From NCBI GenBank assembly GCA_008638415.1, contig VWVT01000015.1, forward strand, positions 62,001-126,000: a stretch of 64,000 nucleotides of DNA, in the 5' to 3' direction. Shown here piece by piece: positions 44,081 through 52,762 of the stretch; the stretch's first letter is position 1, and each line of letters opens with the position of its first letter. The position numbers and the translations under genes are program-made. This DNA is from Nocardiopsis sinuspersici. GTDB lineage: Bacteria > Actinomycetota > Actinomycetes > Streptosporangiales > Streptosporangiaceae. The notes under the pieces were generated by a model that had not been told where the DNA came from, did not search any database, and worked only from the letters and a program-made list of their open reading frames with translations.

Positions 44081-44758
44081 TCAGTGCACGCCCTGGTGGG
44101 ACTGGAGCGCCGCCTCCACGTAGTTGAGCACGTGGTCGCTGAGCATCTGTCCCACCGAGGGGTCGCCCTCGCGGAAGGCCCGGGTGATCTGGGCGTGGTC
44201 GGCGGCCTTGGCGTGCAGCTCCATGTTCAGCCAGCGCACCGACAGGGCGGTCCACACCTCCACGCCCAGCGACTCCCAGGTGTGCAGCAGCACGCTGTTG
44301 TCGGCGGCGCGCACGACCTCGCGGTGGAACTCCACGCTGTGGCGGATCTGCTCGGACACGTCACCCTGCGCGGTCGCCCGGCGAAGGGCCTCCACCTCCC
44401 GCTCCAGCGGGGAGGGGTCGGCCGCCAACCGGGGCGCCGCCAACTGCGCGGCGACCAGCTCCAGCCCGGCGCGGACGGGGTAGATCTCGGCCATGTCCTG
44501 GACCCCGAAGGCCCTGACCCGGGCGCCCTTGTTGGGGACCGTCTCGATCAGGCGCAGGGTCTCCAGCTCGCGCAGGGCCTCGCGGACCGGCGCCTGGCTC
44601 ACCTTCAGCTCCGTGGCGACGCGGCGTTCCACGATCCGCTCCCCGGGCTGCCAGCGTCCGGACAGCAGGCCCTCGACCAGTACCTGCCGGATCTGTTCCC
44701 TCAACGGCTCGCGGGCCAGTTTCGAGGGATCATCCGGCAGCTGTGGCAGGTCGACCAT
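44081..44758 (-). CDS. GntR family regulator with FCD domain
   Basis: The 225-residue protein has a winged helix (LREQIRQVLVEGLLSGRWQPGERIVE, VSQAPVREALRELETLRLIE) and an all-helical FCD domain with metal-binding His residues (SVEFHREVVRAADN, near-C-terminal SDHVLNYVEAAL). FadR-subfamily regulators sense organic acids, and PdhR is the classic controller of pyruvate dehydrogenase. Position directly upstream of pdhABC in the same orientation makes that operon the likely target. ATG 44758 follows GAAGGG. Confidence 0.9.
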   Translation of the reverse strand: MVDLPQLPDDPSKLAREPLREQIRQVLVEGLLSGRWQPGERIVERRVATELKVSQAPVREALRELETLRLIETVPNKGARVRAFGVQDMAEIYPVRAGLELVAAQLAAPRLAADPSPLEREVEALRRATAQGDVSEQIRHSVEFHREVVRAADNSVLLHTWESLGVEVWTALSVRWLNMELHAKAADHAQITRAFREGDPSVGQMLSDHVLNYVEAALQSHQGVH

Positions 44759-45378
44759 CCAGGGCCCTTCCGTTCCACGGCCAGCGCACGGCGCGCGGAC
44801 CGGTTCGCTCAGCGTCGTACAGACTCCTTGAAGAGTGCCACACACACGCGGGTCAACCGGACAGCAGGCCTCGAACCGCTAACGGAAGCCTCACGAACGT
44901 GTCGCACGGCGGTGAACCGCCGCCGTCCAGTATCGGGGTTTCGGGCAAAGTCCGAGGCGGGGGAGAAGATACGTGTGTGAACACACCCTCGATACTGAGG
45001 AGGGGCCGGGTAGGCTCATCTGTCGGCAATATTCACACAAAGCCGTACGGAGCGTGACGCACGTAACGGCGAGGAGACCGATGGGAGCGCCCTGACCTGC
45101 GCCCGCCATGTGAGAGAGGTGCGCAGTGCGGTACGGACGCCGTCGTCGGCCCCCTGTGCCTCGGACGTCGATCCCGCCGACGGCCGGTCACGAAGCAGTG
45201 AACCAGTTCCAAGGACCGACCGTCGAACGGAGGGGGGTGGAGGTGTCCATCCTCCACAGTCCGCTCCGAGCCGACCCTGAGGACGTCAGATCAGTTCCAG
45301 CAACCACGGCTAGCCCATCCCCCCACGCTTCACGAGTGCCACAGGCCAGCCCACGACACGTGAGACAGCACTGAGCAC
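44759..45378. other. intergenic region, no gene seen
   Basis: This 620-bp divergent gap lies between the GntR and PAP2 genes. Short frames here are arginine/proline-rich with no ribosome sites. AT-richer sequence near 45025-45045 may hold a promoter. Confidence 0.4.
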
Positions 45379-46257
45379 ATGACGCACTCTCCGAGGACCC
45401 GACGACATCCACGGGCCAGGCAGTTGACCAAGCCATACGACAGGCAAACGCGGCCGCTCCCGGCCGCGGGACCGTACAGCGGACCCATCCCCGTGGTACG
45501 TACCAACGAGTACGACCCCGGGCCACCCGTCGTGCGCGCGGTCCGGTGGCCGAGTGTGAGCGAGATCGCGTGGGGCCTGGCCTCGGACCGCGTCGCCATC
45601 ATGCTCGCCGTCGCGCTGATCGTCATGACGATGCTCGCCGCGGGGCCCCTGCACCCGGTGGACAACTTCCTGAACGAGCTGCCCAGGCCCTACTGGGACC
45701 TGCTCCGGGAACCGCTCATCCACTGGCTGGACACGGTCGCCTCCCGTGCCGTCGCGCTGCCGGTCCTGGGCGTCACCGCGCTCCAACTGGCCTACTGGCA
45801 CCGCAGTTGGCGCCCGATCGTGCTGAGCGGGGTCGGGGTCGTGGGAATGATGTCCATGGTCTCGGTGATGAAGCTGGGCACCAGCCGGGGGCACGCCAAG
45901 AACTACGACCCGGACTTCTTCCTGGGACCGGGCAACGTGGCCTTCCCCTCCGGGCACGGGGCGAACGCGATCCTCATCTACGGGCTTGTGCTGTTCCTGA
46001 TCATCCGGTTCGGCGCGGCCCGGCCGCACATCATCCGGCGTCTGGCGTACTGCATCGTCGGCATCGCCGTGTTGCAGTCCACCGTTTCGGTCTACCTGCA
46101 CTTCCACTGGTTCACGGACCTGGTGGCGGGGATGTTCGCGGGCGGTTTCGCGCTGCGGATGACGATCCGGCTGGACCGGATGTTCCCGCACGGACGCACC
46201 GCCGAGTGGTGGCCCTGGTACGGCAGGCAGGAGGGCCCGCTCCCCGCGAGGGAGTGA
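45379..46257 (+). CDS. PAP2-superfamily membrane phosphatase
   Basis: The 292-residue protein has a basic Pro/Arg-rich N-terminal tail of about 55 residues and then five or six membrane helices. Phosphatase motifs are KLGTSRGHA (motif 1 variant, K...R), FPSGHGAN (motif 2) and HFHWFTDLVAG (motif 3, HxxxD). It probably dephosphorylates a lipid phosphate such as phosphatidate or undecaprenyl pyrophosphate at the outer membrane face. It has its own terminator. Motif 1 lacks the usual Arg-Pro end. Confidence 0.85.
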   Translation: MTHSPRTRRHPRARQLTKPYDRQTRPLPAAGPYSGPIPVVRTNEYDPGPPVVRAVRWPSVSEIAWGLASDRVAIMLAVALIVMTMLAAGPLHPVDNFLNELPRPYWDLLREPLIHWLDTVASRAVALPVLGVTALQLAYWHRSWRPIVLSGVGVVGMMSMVSVMKLGTSRGHAKNYDPDFFLGPGNVAFPSGHGANAILIYGLVLFLIIRFGAARPHIIRRLAYCIVGIAVLQSTVSVYLHFHWFTDLVAGMFAGGFALRMTIRLDRMFPHGRTAEWWPWYGRQEGPLPARE

Positions 46258-46314
46258 GCTCCCGGGGCCGAGGGGTCCGGGACCCGGGCTCCCGGGACCA
46301 CCCACGAGGCACCG

Positions 46315-46345
46315 CGCCCGCCGGACCCGGTCCGGCGGGCGTTTT
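46315..46345 (+). terminator. rho-independent terminator of PAP2 gene
   Basis: An 11-bp stem CGCCCGCCGGA / TCCGGCGGGCG with a CCCGG loop is followed by TTTT. Confidence 0.85.
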
Positions 46346-46396
46346 CCGTGTCCGGGGCCTCGCCCGCCCTTCGTCCGGCCTTCGCGGGGGGCGGAG

Positions 46397-46909
46397 TCAG
46401 GCACCGCCCTCCAGGAGCTCCCGCATCCGGGCCAGGCGTGCGAGGAACATCCGGTCCATCACGGGTCTCAGGACCGTCCTGTCCACGACGGGCCCGAGGC
46501 GGCTGGCGAACTCCACCCGGTCGGTGTAGGCGGTGACGGCCCCTTTCGGCTCGACCGAATGTGTGTGCCGGAAGTACCGGAACAGGCCCCGTAGTTGCAG
46601 GTCGGTGAAGCGGACACCGTCCTCGAAGGACTCGATGACGCCGACCCAGCGCACGGGGAGCACGCCGCCCAGGCGCCAGCGCAGCACCATCACCTCCCCC
46701 TGGGCGAATCCGCGTCCGGGCCAGCGCAGGACCTCCACACCACTGGGCATGGACTCCTCGAAGCCCGACCTGCTCGTGCAGAACGAGAACACCCGGTCGG
46801 ACGGTGCGTCGAAGAGCGCCGTGTAGACCGCCGTGCTCGTGGAGCGGGGGCGTTCGGTGGTGCGCGGCCCGCTCAGGAACCCGCGTTCGTCTGTCTCTCT
46901 CCCGGCCAT
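46397..46909 (-). CDS. SRPBCC (START/polyketide-cyclase-like) family protein
   Basis: The 170-residue protein has AVYTALFDAPSDRVFSFCTS, EVMVLRWRLGGVLPVRWVGVIESFEDG, LFRYFRHTHSVEP and the C-terminal long helix RPVMDRMFLARLARMRELLE, the order expected for the helix-grip fold. It probably binds a small hydrophobic ligand. It starts 30 bp from the MFS stop, so it is likely co-transcribed with that exporter. Confidence 0.75.
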   Translation of the reverse strand: MAGRETDERGFLSGPRTTERPRSTSTAVYTALFDAPSDRVFSFCTSRSGFEESMPSGVEVLRWPGRGFAQGEVMVLRWRLGGVLPVRWVGVIESFEDGVRFTDLQLRGLFRYFRHTHSVEPKGAVTAYTDRVEFASRLGPVVDRTVLRPVMDRMFLARLARMRELLEGGA

Positions 46910-46939
46910 GGCCTCCTCCGCGCCGCTGTCGGAGTCGGC

Positions 46940-48220
46940 CTACCCCGGCGCCGACCGGCGGGAACCAGCGCCGGGGATCCGCGCCGGGGACCCGGGGCGC
47001 CACAATCCCACCGCCGCCACGGCGCACACCCCGGTCAGCAGCGTGGTCCCGCCCAGCACCAGGACCGGGTCCAGGGATCCGGCCCACCCCGCCAGCGGGT
47101 AGGTGATGAGGAAGCAGGCGTGGGAGAGCGAGAACTGGGCGGCGAAGACCCCCGCGAGCCCTCCCTCCGGGGCGGCGTCGCGCAGCAGCCGCCCGGTGGG
47201 CGCGGCCACCAGCGCGCACCCCGCGCCCAGCACCACCCAGCCCGCACCGAGCACGAGCGGTCCCGGGGCGAGGGCCCAGCCCAGGGTCAGGGCCGCCGCT
47301 CCCGCGGTGATGACGCCGGGGCCGGCCAGCATCAGTGCGCGTGTGCCGAAACGGTCCACCAGCGCTCCCAGCGCCAGCGCCACCGCCATGGAACCGGCGC
47401 CGAAGCAGGCCAGCACCAGGGCCACGCCGGTGTCGGTGCCGTCCAGGTGGGAGCGGACGAGGACGACGGTGTCGACCAGGACCAGCGCGGTGACCACGGC
47501 CACGGCCGTGTTCAGGGCCATCAGCGCGCGCAGGCGCGCGTCGGTGGCGAAGACCCGCCAGCTCGCCGCGGCCCGGCGCGGACTCCGCGAACCAGGGGTC
47601 CGCGCGGGCAGGGCGGTGGTGGCCACCAGGGTCCCGGAGACGGCGAAGCCGAGCGCGGTCAGCGCGAACAGGCCGTCGAAGGGCACCACGAGCAGCACGA
47701 GCGCGGCCAGCAGCGGCGAGGCCAGCGACTCCAGGTCGTAGGCGAGGCGGGACAGGGCCAGCGCCGAGGTGTAGCCGCGGTCGTCGACCAGCTCGGGGAT
47801 GACCGCCTGGAAGGTGGGGGTGAAGGCCGCCGACGCGCACTGGAGCACGGCGATGAGCACGTACACCTGCCACACCTGGTCCACGAACGGCAGGCACGCC
47901 ACCGCCAGGGCGCGCACGGCGTCCGAACCCACGAGCACCGCCTTGCGCGGGGCGCGGGACAGGGCCGCGGTCAGCAGCGGTCCGGCGCCCACGTAGGCGA
48001 GCATCTTGATGGTCAGGGCGGTGGCCACCACCCGCCCCGCCTGGTGCGGGGCCAGGTCGTAGGCCAGCAGCGCCAGGGCGACCGTGGCCAGCCCCGTGCC
48101 CGCCAACGCCACGACCTGGGCGAAGAACAACCTGCGGTAGGACCGCGAGCCCACCAGCACCCGCCACACCGGGACCACCACCTGAGAGTAAGGAGGAATC
48201 GAACACCACACACCATACAA
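46940..48220 (-). CDS. MFS transporter
   Basis: The protein has about 420 residues with twelve membrane helices (FFAQVVALAGTGLATVALALL, ALALSRLAYDLESLASPLLAAL, GAGSMAVALALGALVDRFG) and the MFS loop-8 motif region. The family is that of drug or solute exporters controlled by ArsR regulators. The start is uncertain: ATG 48220 reads MYGVWCSIPPYSQ, while GTG 48178 or nearby GTGs fit the helix boundary better. It is divergent from arsR-type gene 48297. Substrate unknown. Confidence 0.85.
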   Translation of the reverse strand: MYGVWCSIPPYSQVVVPVWRVLVGSRSYRRLFFAQVVALAGTGLATVALALLAYDLAPHQAGRVVATALTIKMLAYVGAGPLLTAALSRAPRKAVLVGSDAVRALAVACLPFVDQVWQVYVLIAVLQCASAAFTPTFQAVIPELVDDRGYTSALALSRLAYDLESLASPLLAALVLLVVPFDGLFALTALGFAVSGTLVATTALPARTPGSRSPRRAAASWRVFATDARLRALMALNTAVAVVTALVLVDTVVLVRSHLDGTDTGVALVLACFGAGSMAVALALGALVDRFGTRALMLAGPGVITAGAAALTLGWALAPGPLVLGAGWVVLGAGCALVAAPTGRLLRDAAPEGGLAGVFAAQFSLSHACFLITYPLAGWAGSLDPVLVLGGTTLLTGVCAVAAVGLWRPGSPARIPGAGSRRSAPG

Positions 48221-48240
48221 GTGCGCAAGTACGCACGTAT
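48221..48240. promoter_or_regulatory. candidate ArsR operator
   Basis: GTGCG-CAAGTA-CGCAC (48221-48236) is a perfect 5-bp-arm dyad in the AT-richer divergent gap. The 11-mer TACGCACGTAT at 48230-48240 recurs, inverted, at 51300-51310. Confidence 0.5.
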
Positions 48241-48296
48241 AGACATGTGGTCGCCGGAGTCCCGGGCCGGGGCCGGGCGCGTCCTAGACTGCGCAC

Positions 48297-48656
48297 ATGC
48301 GCACGAGCGACGAGCAGGCCGAACCCAGCCGCGTGCACCCGGCTCCGCCCGAACCCGAGCGGCTCGCCGTGGCCGCCGGGGTGTTCGCCCTGCTGTCCGA
48401 CCCCACCCGGCTGCACCTGCTGTGGACCCTGGCCGAGGGCGAGGCCGACGTGGGGCAGTTGACCGAGGCGTGCGGCGCCTCGCGCACCGCGGTCTCCCAG
48501 CACCTGGCCAAGCTGCGCCTGGCCGGGCTGGTGGAGTCGCGCAAGCAGTCCCGGCACGCCATCTACCGGCTACGCGACGGGCACCTGCGCCGCCTGGTGC
48601 TGGAGGCGCTCAACCACGCCGACCACGTCGTGACCGGCGAGCCCTTCCACGACTGA
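48297..48656 (+). CDS. ArsR/SmtB family transcriptional regulator
   Basis: The 119-residue winged-helix protein contains VFALLSDPTRLHLLWTLAEGEADV, CGASRTAVSQHLAKLRLAGLVESRK and RHAIYRLRDGHLRRLV. The ELCVCDL-type metal site in the recognition region is absent. His residues near the C-terminus (LNHADHVV, PFHD) could form the alpha5 metal site seen in zinc/nickel sensors. It probably represses itself and the divergent MFS gene. Confidence 0.9.
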   Translation: MRTSDEQAEPSRVHPAPPEPERLAVAAGVFALLSDPTRLHLLWTLAEGEADVGQLTEACGASRTAVSQHLAKLRLAGLVESRKQSRHAIYRLRDGHLRRLVLEALNHADHVVTGEPFHD

Positions 48657-48821
48657 TCCGCGCGGGCGCCGGGCCCGTGCGGCGCCGAGGACGTCTCCTC
48701 CGGCGTGAGTGGTGGCGCCGGACCCGGGGAACACCCAGTAGATCGCGGGGTTCCGCCGTAGCGGGAGGGGCGTCGCGACAGGCCACCGTCCCGATCGGAT
48801 ACGGGATGGTGGCCGTCTCGT

Positions 48822-49331
48822 TCAACGGGTGAAGACGTACGGGCGCAGGCCCCGGGGAGCCCGCTCGGGGTCCACGTCGAAGACCGCCCACACGTGGGTG
48901 CCCAGGTCCGCCCAGGGGGCCAGCCGGAAGTGGCCCCACGCACGGGACAGGTTCGCAACGAGCAGCAGTCCGCGTTGGCCCTCGGCCCGGCTCCACTCGT
49001 CCGCGCCGCGCTCGACCGGGACGCGGGGAACGCTCCCGCCGCCCCCGCAGTCGCTCACCGAGAGGCGCAGGGTGCGCCGGTCCGGCATCGACAGCGCGCG
49101 CAGCACCTCGCCGCCCCCGCGGCCGGAGCCGGTGTACCTGACGCAGTTGGCGAACAGTTCGCTGGCGCACAGCCGCACGGTCTCCACCAGGTCGTCGTCG
49201 AACCCGGCCAGGTCCCGGGCCAGGTCCCCGCGGACCCGCGACAGCCGCGCCAGGTCGCCCGGGTAGAGGCGGTGCTCCCAGAACACGAGGGGCCGGGGCT
49301 CCTCGGCCGGGGCCACGGCCGGCGGGTTCAC
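48822..49331 (-). CDS. histidine-kinase-like ATP-binding protein (anti-sigma type)
   Basis: The 169-residue HATPase domain carries LARDLAGFDDDLVETVRLCASELFANCVRYTGSG (N box), RLSVSDCGGG (G1) and GQRGLLLVANLSRAWGH (G2). This is the RsbW/SpoIIAB-like stand-alone kinase type that is abundant in actinomycetes. GTG 49331 overlaps the previous stop by four bases. A paralogue lies at 51507. Target sigma or anti-sigma antagonist unknown. Confidence 0.85.
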   Translation of the reverse strand: MNPPAVAPAEEPRPLVFWEHRLYPGDLARLSRVRGDLARDLAGFDDDLVETVRLCASELFANCVRYTGSGRGGGEVLRALSMPDRRTLRLSVSDCGGGGSVPRVPVERGADEWSRAEGQRGLLLVANLSRAWGHFRLAPWADLGTHVWAVFDVDPERAPRGLRPYVFTR

Positions 49332-49897
49332 GCCGGGACCTCCTGCCGCCGCTGGTCGAGCTGTCGCCGCTGGTCGAGCCAGGCGCGCGTGAGGGAGGCG
49401 AGTTCGTCCCACTCCGAGGGCCCGGACGGCCGGACGACCCCGAACCGGGGCGCGGGTCCGGAGAGCAGGTCGCCCTCCGGGGAGGCCGACCACTGGCGCA
49501 GGAGGGCGGCGGCGCGTTCCTGGACGCGGGCGAACTCGCGCCGCACGTCGTCGGACGCGGGGGCGGGCTCGGGGGCGCGTGGCCCGGGAACCCGGACTTC
49601 GGCCGTGCGGAGGTGCGCGTGCGCGGCGAGGTAGGGACGGACCAGGGCGGTGTCCTCGGCGGGGGCGGTCCGGCTCGGCGGCGCCGGACGCGGCACGGAG
49701 GGGAGGGGCCTCGCGGCCTCGCGGACCGGGAGAGCCGAGGGAGTCAGGGGAGCCGGGGGAGCGTAGACGTAGCGGCGGACGCGGGTGGAGCGGCGGCGGC
49801 GACCGGCCACGGCGGAGTGGCGTCCGCAGGGGGAGGAGAAGAGCGCGATCAGCGGGCCGAGGGCACGGCTGAGAAGCGCAGCGCTAAAATAGAGCAC
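49328..49897 (-). CDS. Pro/Arg-rich protein coupled to ATPase, function unknown
   Basis: The 189-residue product starts with a hydrophobic patch (LYFSAALLSRALGPLIALF), has a long Pro/Ala/Arg low-complexity middle, and ends in a helical segment (VRREFARVQERAAALLRQW, DELASLTRAWLDQRR) with a tandem LDQRRQ duplication. It is translationally coupled to the downstream ATP-binding protein (GTGA). I recognise no family. The first residues could be a membrane anchor, or the true start may be internal. Confidence 0.5.
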   Translation of the reverse strand: MLYFSAALLSRALGPLIALFSSPCGRHSAVAGRRRRSTRVRRYVYAPPAPLTPSALPVREAARPLPSVPRPAPPSRTAPAEDTALVRPYLAAHAHLRTAEVRVPGPRAPEPAPASDDVRREFARVQERAAALLRQWSASPEGDLLSGPAPRFGVVRPSGPSEWDELASLTRAWLDQRRQLDQRRQEVPA

Positions 49898-50097
49898 GCT
49901 GGCAATCCTTGGTGTTAAAGAGGTGGAAGTTGCTGGCCACGACCCCGGGCGGCAAGTAACCGTCGCGGGGTCATCTCGTGGATTGAGTTGTGTTTTCGCA
50001 GCCAGATTAGAGCACGGATGTTCGTGCGGGGACGTTTTCCGCGAAGCTGCCGGAAAAAGCTGGCCCGGCGTGGCGTTTTCCCAGCTCAGTGTGCATG
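49898..50097. other. AT-richer intergenic region, no gene seen
   Basis: The gap upstream of the 49897 gene has markedly lower GC than the coding parts. It probably contains that gene's promoter. The non-coding stretch goes on to 50299, with only the terminator below. Confidence 0.4.
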
Positions 50098-50124
50098 AAA
50101 AAAGGCCAGCTTTATTTGCTGGCC
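50098..50124 (-). terminator. rho-independent terminator of XRE-DUF397 unit
   Basis: GGCCAGC/GCTGGCC around a 7-nt loop is followed on the minus strand by six T residues. It lies about 175 bp past the DUF397 stop. Confidence 0.85.
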
Positions 50125-50299
50125 CTGTCCAAACAATCCTTCATGTCGGAATTGGTGGCATTTATTCGTGGGGTGTTCCGGGCCTCCCTCCAGGCTCGGC
50201 CGTCCTGTGCCGGGGTTCCATCGCCGTCGGTGGGGGAGTGGCCGGGACGAAGCCGGGGGTGGCACTCCCCGAGGGAGCGTCACTCCCTCCGGCTTCGGT

Positions 50300-50473
50300 T
50301 CAGCCGTGGTCCGTGGTGGAGCGCAGGAGGGCCGTCCACTCGTCGGCGGCGAACGACAGGTGTCCCAGTTCCCGGTTCTGCGTGTCCCGCATGAGGACCG
50401 CGTCAGGGGTCTCGTTGACCTCCACGCAGCTTTCCCCGGTGGAGCTGTAACTCGATTTGTGCCAGCCGTTCAC
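50300..50473 (-). CDS. DUF397 domain protein
   Basis: This 57-residue protein matches DUF397 throughout: GWHKSSYSSTGESCVEV, VLMRDTQNRELGHLSF and EWTALLRS. GTG 50473 overlaps the stop of the XRE regulator. DUF397 proteins pair with DUF5753 regulators in actinomycetes and behave as toxin- or effector-like partners (Scr2 type). The pairing is established; the activity of this one is inferred. Confidence 0.92.
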   Translation of the reverse strand: MNGWHKSSYSSTGESCVEVNETPDAVLMRDTQNRELGHLSFAADEWTALLRSTTDHG

Positions 50474-51276
50474 AGTGCCTGCCTCATCTCTCCGAGCTTC
50501 CTCGCCGTGACGTCCGGGGGAAGCGCCCATGCCTGGAGCTTGCTGAACACAGTCTCCATCTTCCGGGTCTCCTGCTCGTCGTCGGTGAGGTACTCCCCGA
50601 TGGCGTGCTCCGCGCACAGGAGGGGCTGCTCACCCTCGATGTATACCAACCTGAACGCTCCGCTGAGCCAGGCCAGGTCGCTTATCCCCGAGGGGAGAAC
50701 CTGGAGGGTGACCGTGGGCCGCTCGGCCTCCTGGATCAGGCGGTCCAACTGTTCCCGCATGACCTCGGACGCGATCGGCCTGGTGAGGGCCAGTTCGGTC
50801 AGGATCACGTTGAGCACGAGACCCCCGTCCGTGTCCAGGTCCTTGCGCCAGGACTCCCGTGTCCGGATGACGTTCTGGATGCGCTTCTCCGAGGCGGTGG
50901 GCACGGTGTGGGTGACGATGACCCGCGCGTACTCGGGCGTCTGGAAGAACCCCGGCACCACCAGCGGGTGGAAGAAGCGGATCTCGTGGGCACGCTTCTC
51001 GTACCCGCGCGACTGCTCGTACCAGTCGAGGGCCGCCTGCGCCCGCACCACGTCGTTCCAGGCCCGGAGCAGGGCACCGTTCGTACGCAGTTCCCGGTCC
51101 AGGTCCCGCACCACGTCCGCGTTCGGAGCCCGCTTCGCGTTCTCCAGCTTTCCCAGATAGGTCGCCGACCACTCGGCTCTGTCCGCGAGTCTGTTGAGCG
51201 AGAGCCCCTGCTGGGTGCGCAGTCGCTTCAGGTGCAGTCCGAACCTGACCCACTCCGATTTCCGGGGCTCGTCCAT
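50470..51276 (-). CDS. XRE-family regulator with DUF5753 domain (Scr1-like)
   Basis: The 268-residue protein has an N-terminal HTH (LKRLRTQQGLSLNRLADRAEWSATYLGKLENAKRAPN) and the DUF5753 region (YEQSRGYEKRAHEIRFFHPLVVPGFFQTPEYAR, LNVILTELALTRPIASEVMREQL, VTLQVLPSG). It is translationally coupled to DUF397 and divergent from an ATP-binding protein, the classic three-gene arrangement. ATACG-TG-CGTAT lies 24 bp upstream of the start and may be its operator. Confidence 0.93.
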   Translation of the reverse strand: MDEPRKSEWVRFGLHLKRLRTQQGLSLNRLADRAEWSATYLGKLENAKRAPNADVVRDLDRELRTNGALLRAWNDVVRAQAALDWYEQSRGYEKRAHEIRFFHPLVVPGFFQTPEYARVIVTHTVPTASEKRIQNVIRTRESWRKDLDTDGGLVLNVILTELALTRPIASEVMREQLDRLIQEAERPTVTLQVLPSGISDLAWLSGAFRLVYIEGEQPLLCAEHAIGEYLTDDEQETRKMETVFSKLQAWALPPDVTARKLGEMRQAL

Positions 51277-51299
51277 GCGTACAGCTTGTCACTGAATGC

Positions 51300-51311
51300 A
51301 TACGTGCGTAT
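51300..51311. promoter_or_regulatory. palindrome in XRE/ATPase divergent promoter
   Basis: ATACG-TG-CGTAT is a perfect dyad close to the XRE start. Eleven of its bases recur inverted at 48230-48240. Confidence 0.45.
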
Positions 51312-51506
51312 ACGGAACCGGCCAGTTCGCGGCCATCCCGTACAACCGCTTTTCCGGTGTCGTCGCAGGTGGAAGGGTCGGGAAGGGAAACCCGCCGCAC
51401 CAGTCCGATAAGTCCTTTCCGGCCGGGGCGGCGAAATGTCCCGGCGGCTGTGATTCCAGCCCCGGGACACGGTCCACACCCGCCTTCTCAGACAACAGGT
51501 ACGAAC

Positions 51507-52040
51507 ATGAACGAGACTACTCCGGACCGGTCCGTCCCCACGGGTGCGCACGGCCACCGGTGCGCGGCCATCGCGCCCCCGTGGCGGCTGCGGTTCTCCG
51601 ACCCCGACCGGTGCGGCATCGTCCTCGGGCCCGATCCCGGACACGTCCGCCTTGCCCGTGACTGGGCCCGTCGCAACTCCCGCGCCACCCGTCGCCAGGC
51701 CGACGACCTCGTCCTGGCCGTGAGCGTCCTGGTCACCAACGCCTTGCAGCACACGCGCTCCGGTGGTCCCGGCGGCACCACACAGGTCGTCCTGTACCGG
51801 CGCCCGGCCACCTACACCCTCTCGGTCACCGACAACGGCCCCAGGCCGGGACCGGCCATCCCCTTCCCCCGGGTGGAGGCGGCCACCAACCCCCTGAGCC
51901 CCACCGGCAACGGGCTGCGCCTGCTCGACGCCCTCTGCGCCTACTGGGACTGGACCGGCGCCGCCGGAGAGCCCCTGACCGTGCGCGCCGTCCTCGACCG
52001 CGCCGCGACCCCGGTGAGGTTTCACGTGAAACCTTCCTGA
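51507..52040 (+). CDS. histidine-kinase-like ATP-binding protein
   Basis: The 177-residue HATPase has GHVRLARDWARRNSRATRRQADDLVLAVSVLVTNALQHTRSG (N box) and LSVTDNGPRPGP (G1), with NPLSPTGNGLRLLDALCAYW as G2. It is a stand-alone RsbW-like kinase domain. Such ATPases regularly accompany XRE-DUF397 pairs and are proposed to act with them. It diverges from the XRE gene. No N-terminal sensor is present. Confidence 0.88.
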   Translation: MNETTPDRSVPTGAHGHRCAAIAPPWRLRFSDPDRCGIVLGPDPGHVRLARDWARRNSRATRRQADDLVLAVSVLVTNALQHTRSGGPGGTTQVVLYRRPATYTLSVTDNGPRPGPAIPFPRVEAATNPLSPTGNGLRLLDALCAYWDWTGAAGEPLTVRAVLDRAATPVRFHVKPS

Positions 52041-52068
52041 CCTGGGAGGGCGCCGGGGCCGGCGGCAC

Positions 52069-52569
52069 TCACCCGGCGAACCTCTCCCACACCGGGGACA
52101 CGATGAGCCCGATCAGGAGCAGCAGTCCGGGCAGCAGCACCACCATGAGGATGATCCGGCCCCCCGGCCCCGGGCCGGGGGACTCGACCGCCTCCACGCT
52201 GTGGGGGCGGTCCGGCTCTCCGGGGGCGTAGGCGATGGCGAGGGTCTGGCCGGTCTCGGGGACCGACCGCCGTTCGCGCAGGACGACGTCCTCGTAGGTG
52301 GTGCCCTGGACGGTGTAGGTCACGAACACGGTGGTGCCTCCGCCCATCGGTCCGCCTCCGGAACGCTTCCGCACCTCGGTGACCACCGCCTCGGCGCGTC
52401 CGGACAGGCCGGTGGCGGGCTCGGGCTCAAGCATCTTCCAGGCGCCCCCCATCACCAGCACCGTCACCAACAGCAGGGACGCGACCGCGATCGCGGTACC
52501 GGACCAGGAGCGCTCGCGGCCTCTCCGGGGGCCGTCGGGCGCGGGCGGGGGAGGGGTGGAGCCGGGCAC
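52069..52569 (-). CDS. DUF3592-like membrane protein
   Basis: The 166-residue protein starts (GTG 52569, GGAAGG upstream) with a Pro-rich cytoplasmic stretch. It then has one membrane helix (AIAVASLLLVTVLVMGGAW), a small beta domain (AEAVVTEVRKR, FVTYTVQGTTYEDVVLRE, QTLAIAYAPGEPDRP) and a second C-terminal helix. The layout matches DUF3592, whose beta domain faces outside. It converges on the ATPase gene. Function unknown. Confidence 0.75.
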   Translation of the reverse strand: MPGSTPPPPAPDGPRRGRERSWSGTAIAVASLLLVTVLVMGGAWKMLEPEPATGLSGRAEAVVTEVRKRSGGGPMGGGTTVFVTYTVQGTTYEDVVLRERRSVPETGQTLAIAYAPGEPDRPHSVEAVESPGPGPGGRIILMVVLLPGLLLLIGLIVSPVWERFAG

Positions 52570-52762
52570 GGGGGCCTTCCGGTGGGGATCGACTCCGATA
52601 CCGATCCCCTCGGGGCGGGCGGGTAAACCCGGGCGGGCGCACGCGGTACTGCGCCACATCGGCCAGGTCGCGCGAGGGGCGGGCCGAAGGGCGGCACCGA
52701 GTCCCCGGTGCGCGGGAGCGCACTCCTTGGAGGTGCGATCCCGCGCACCGCGCGCGACCCCG

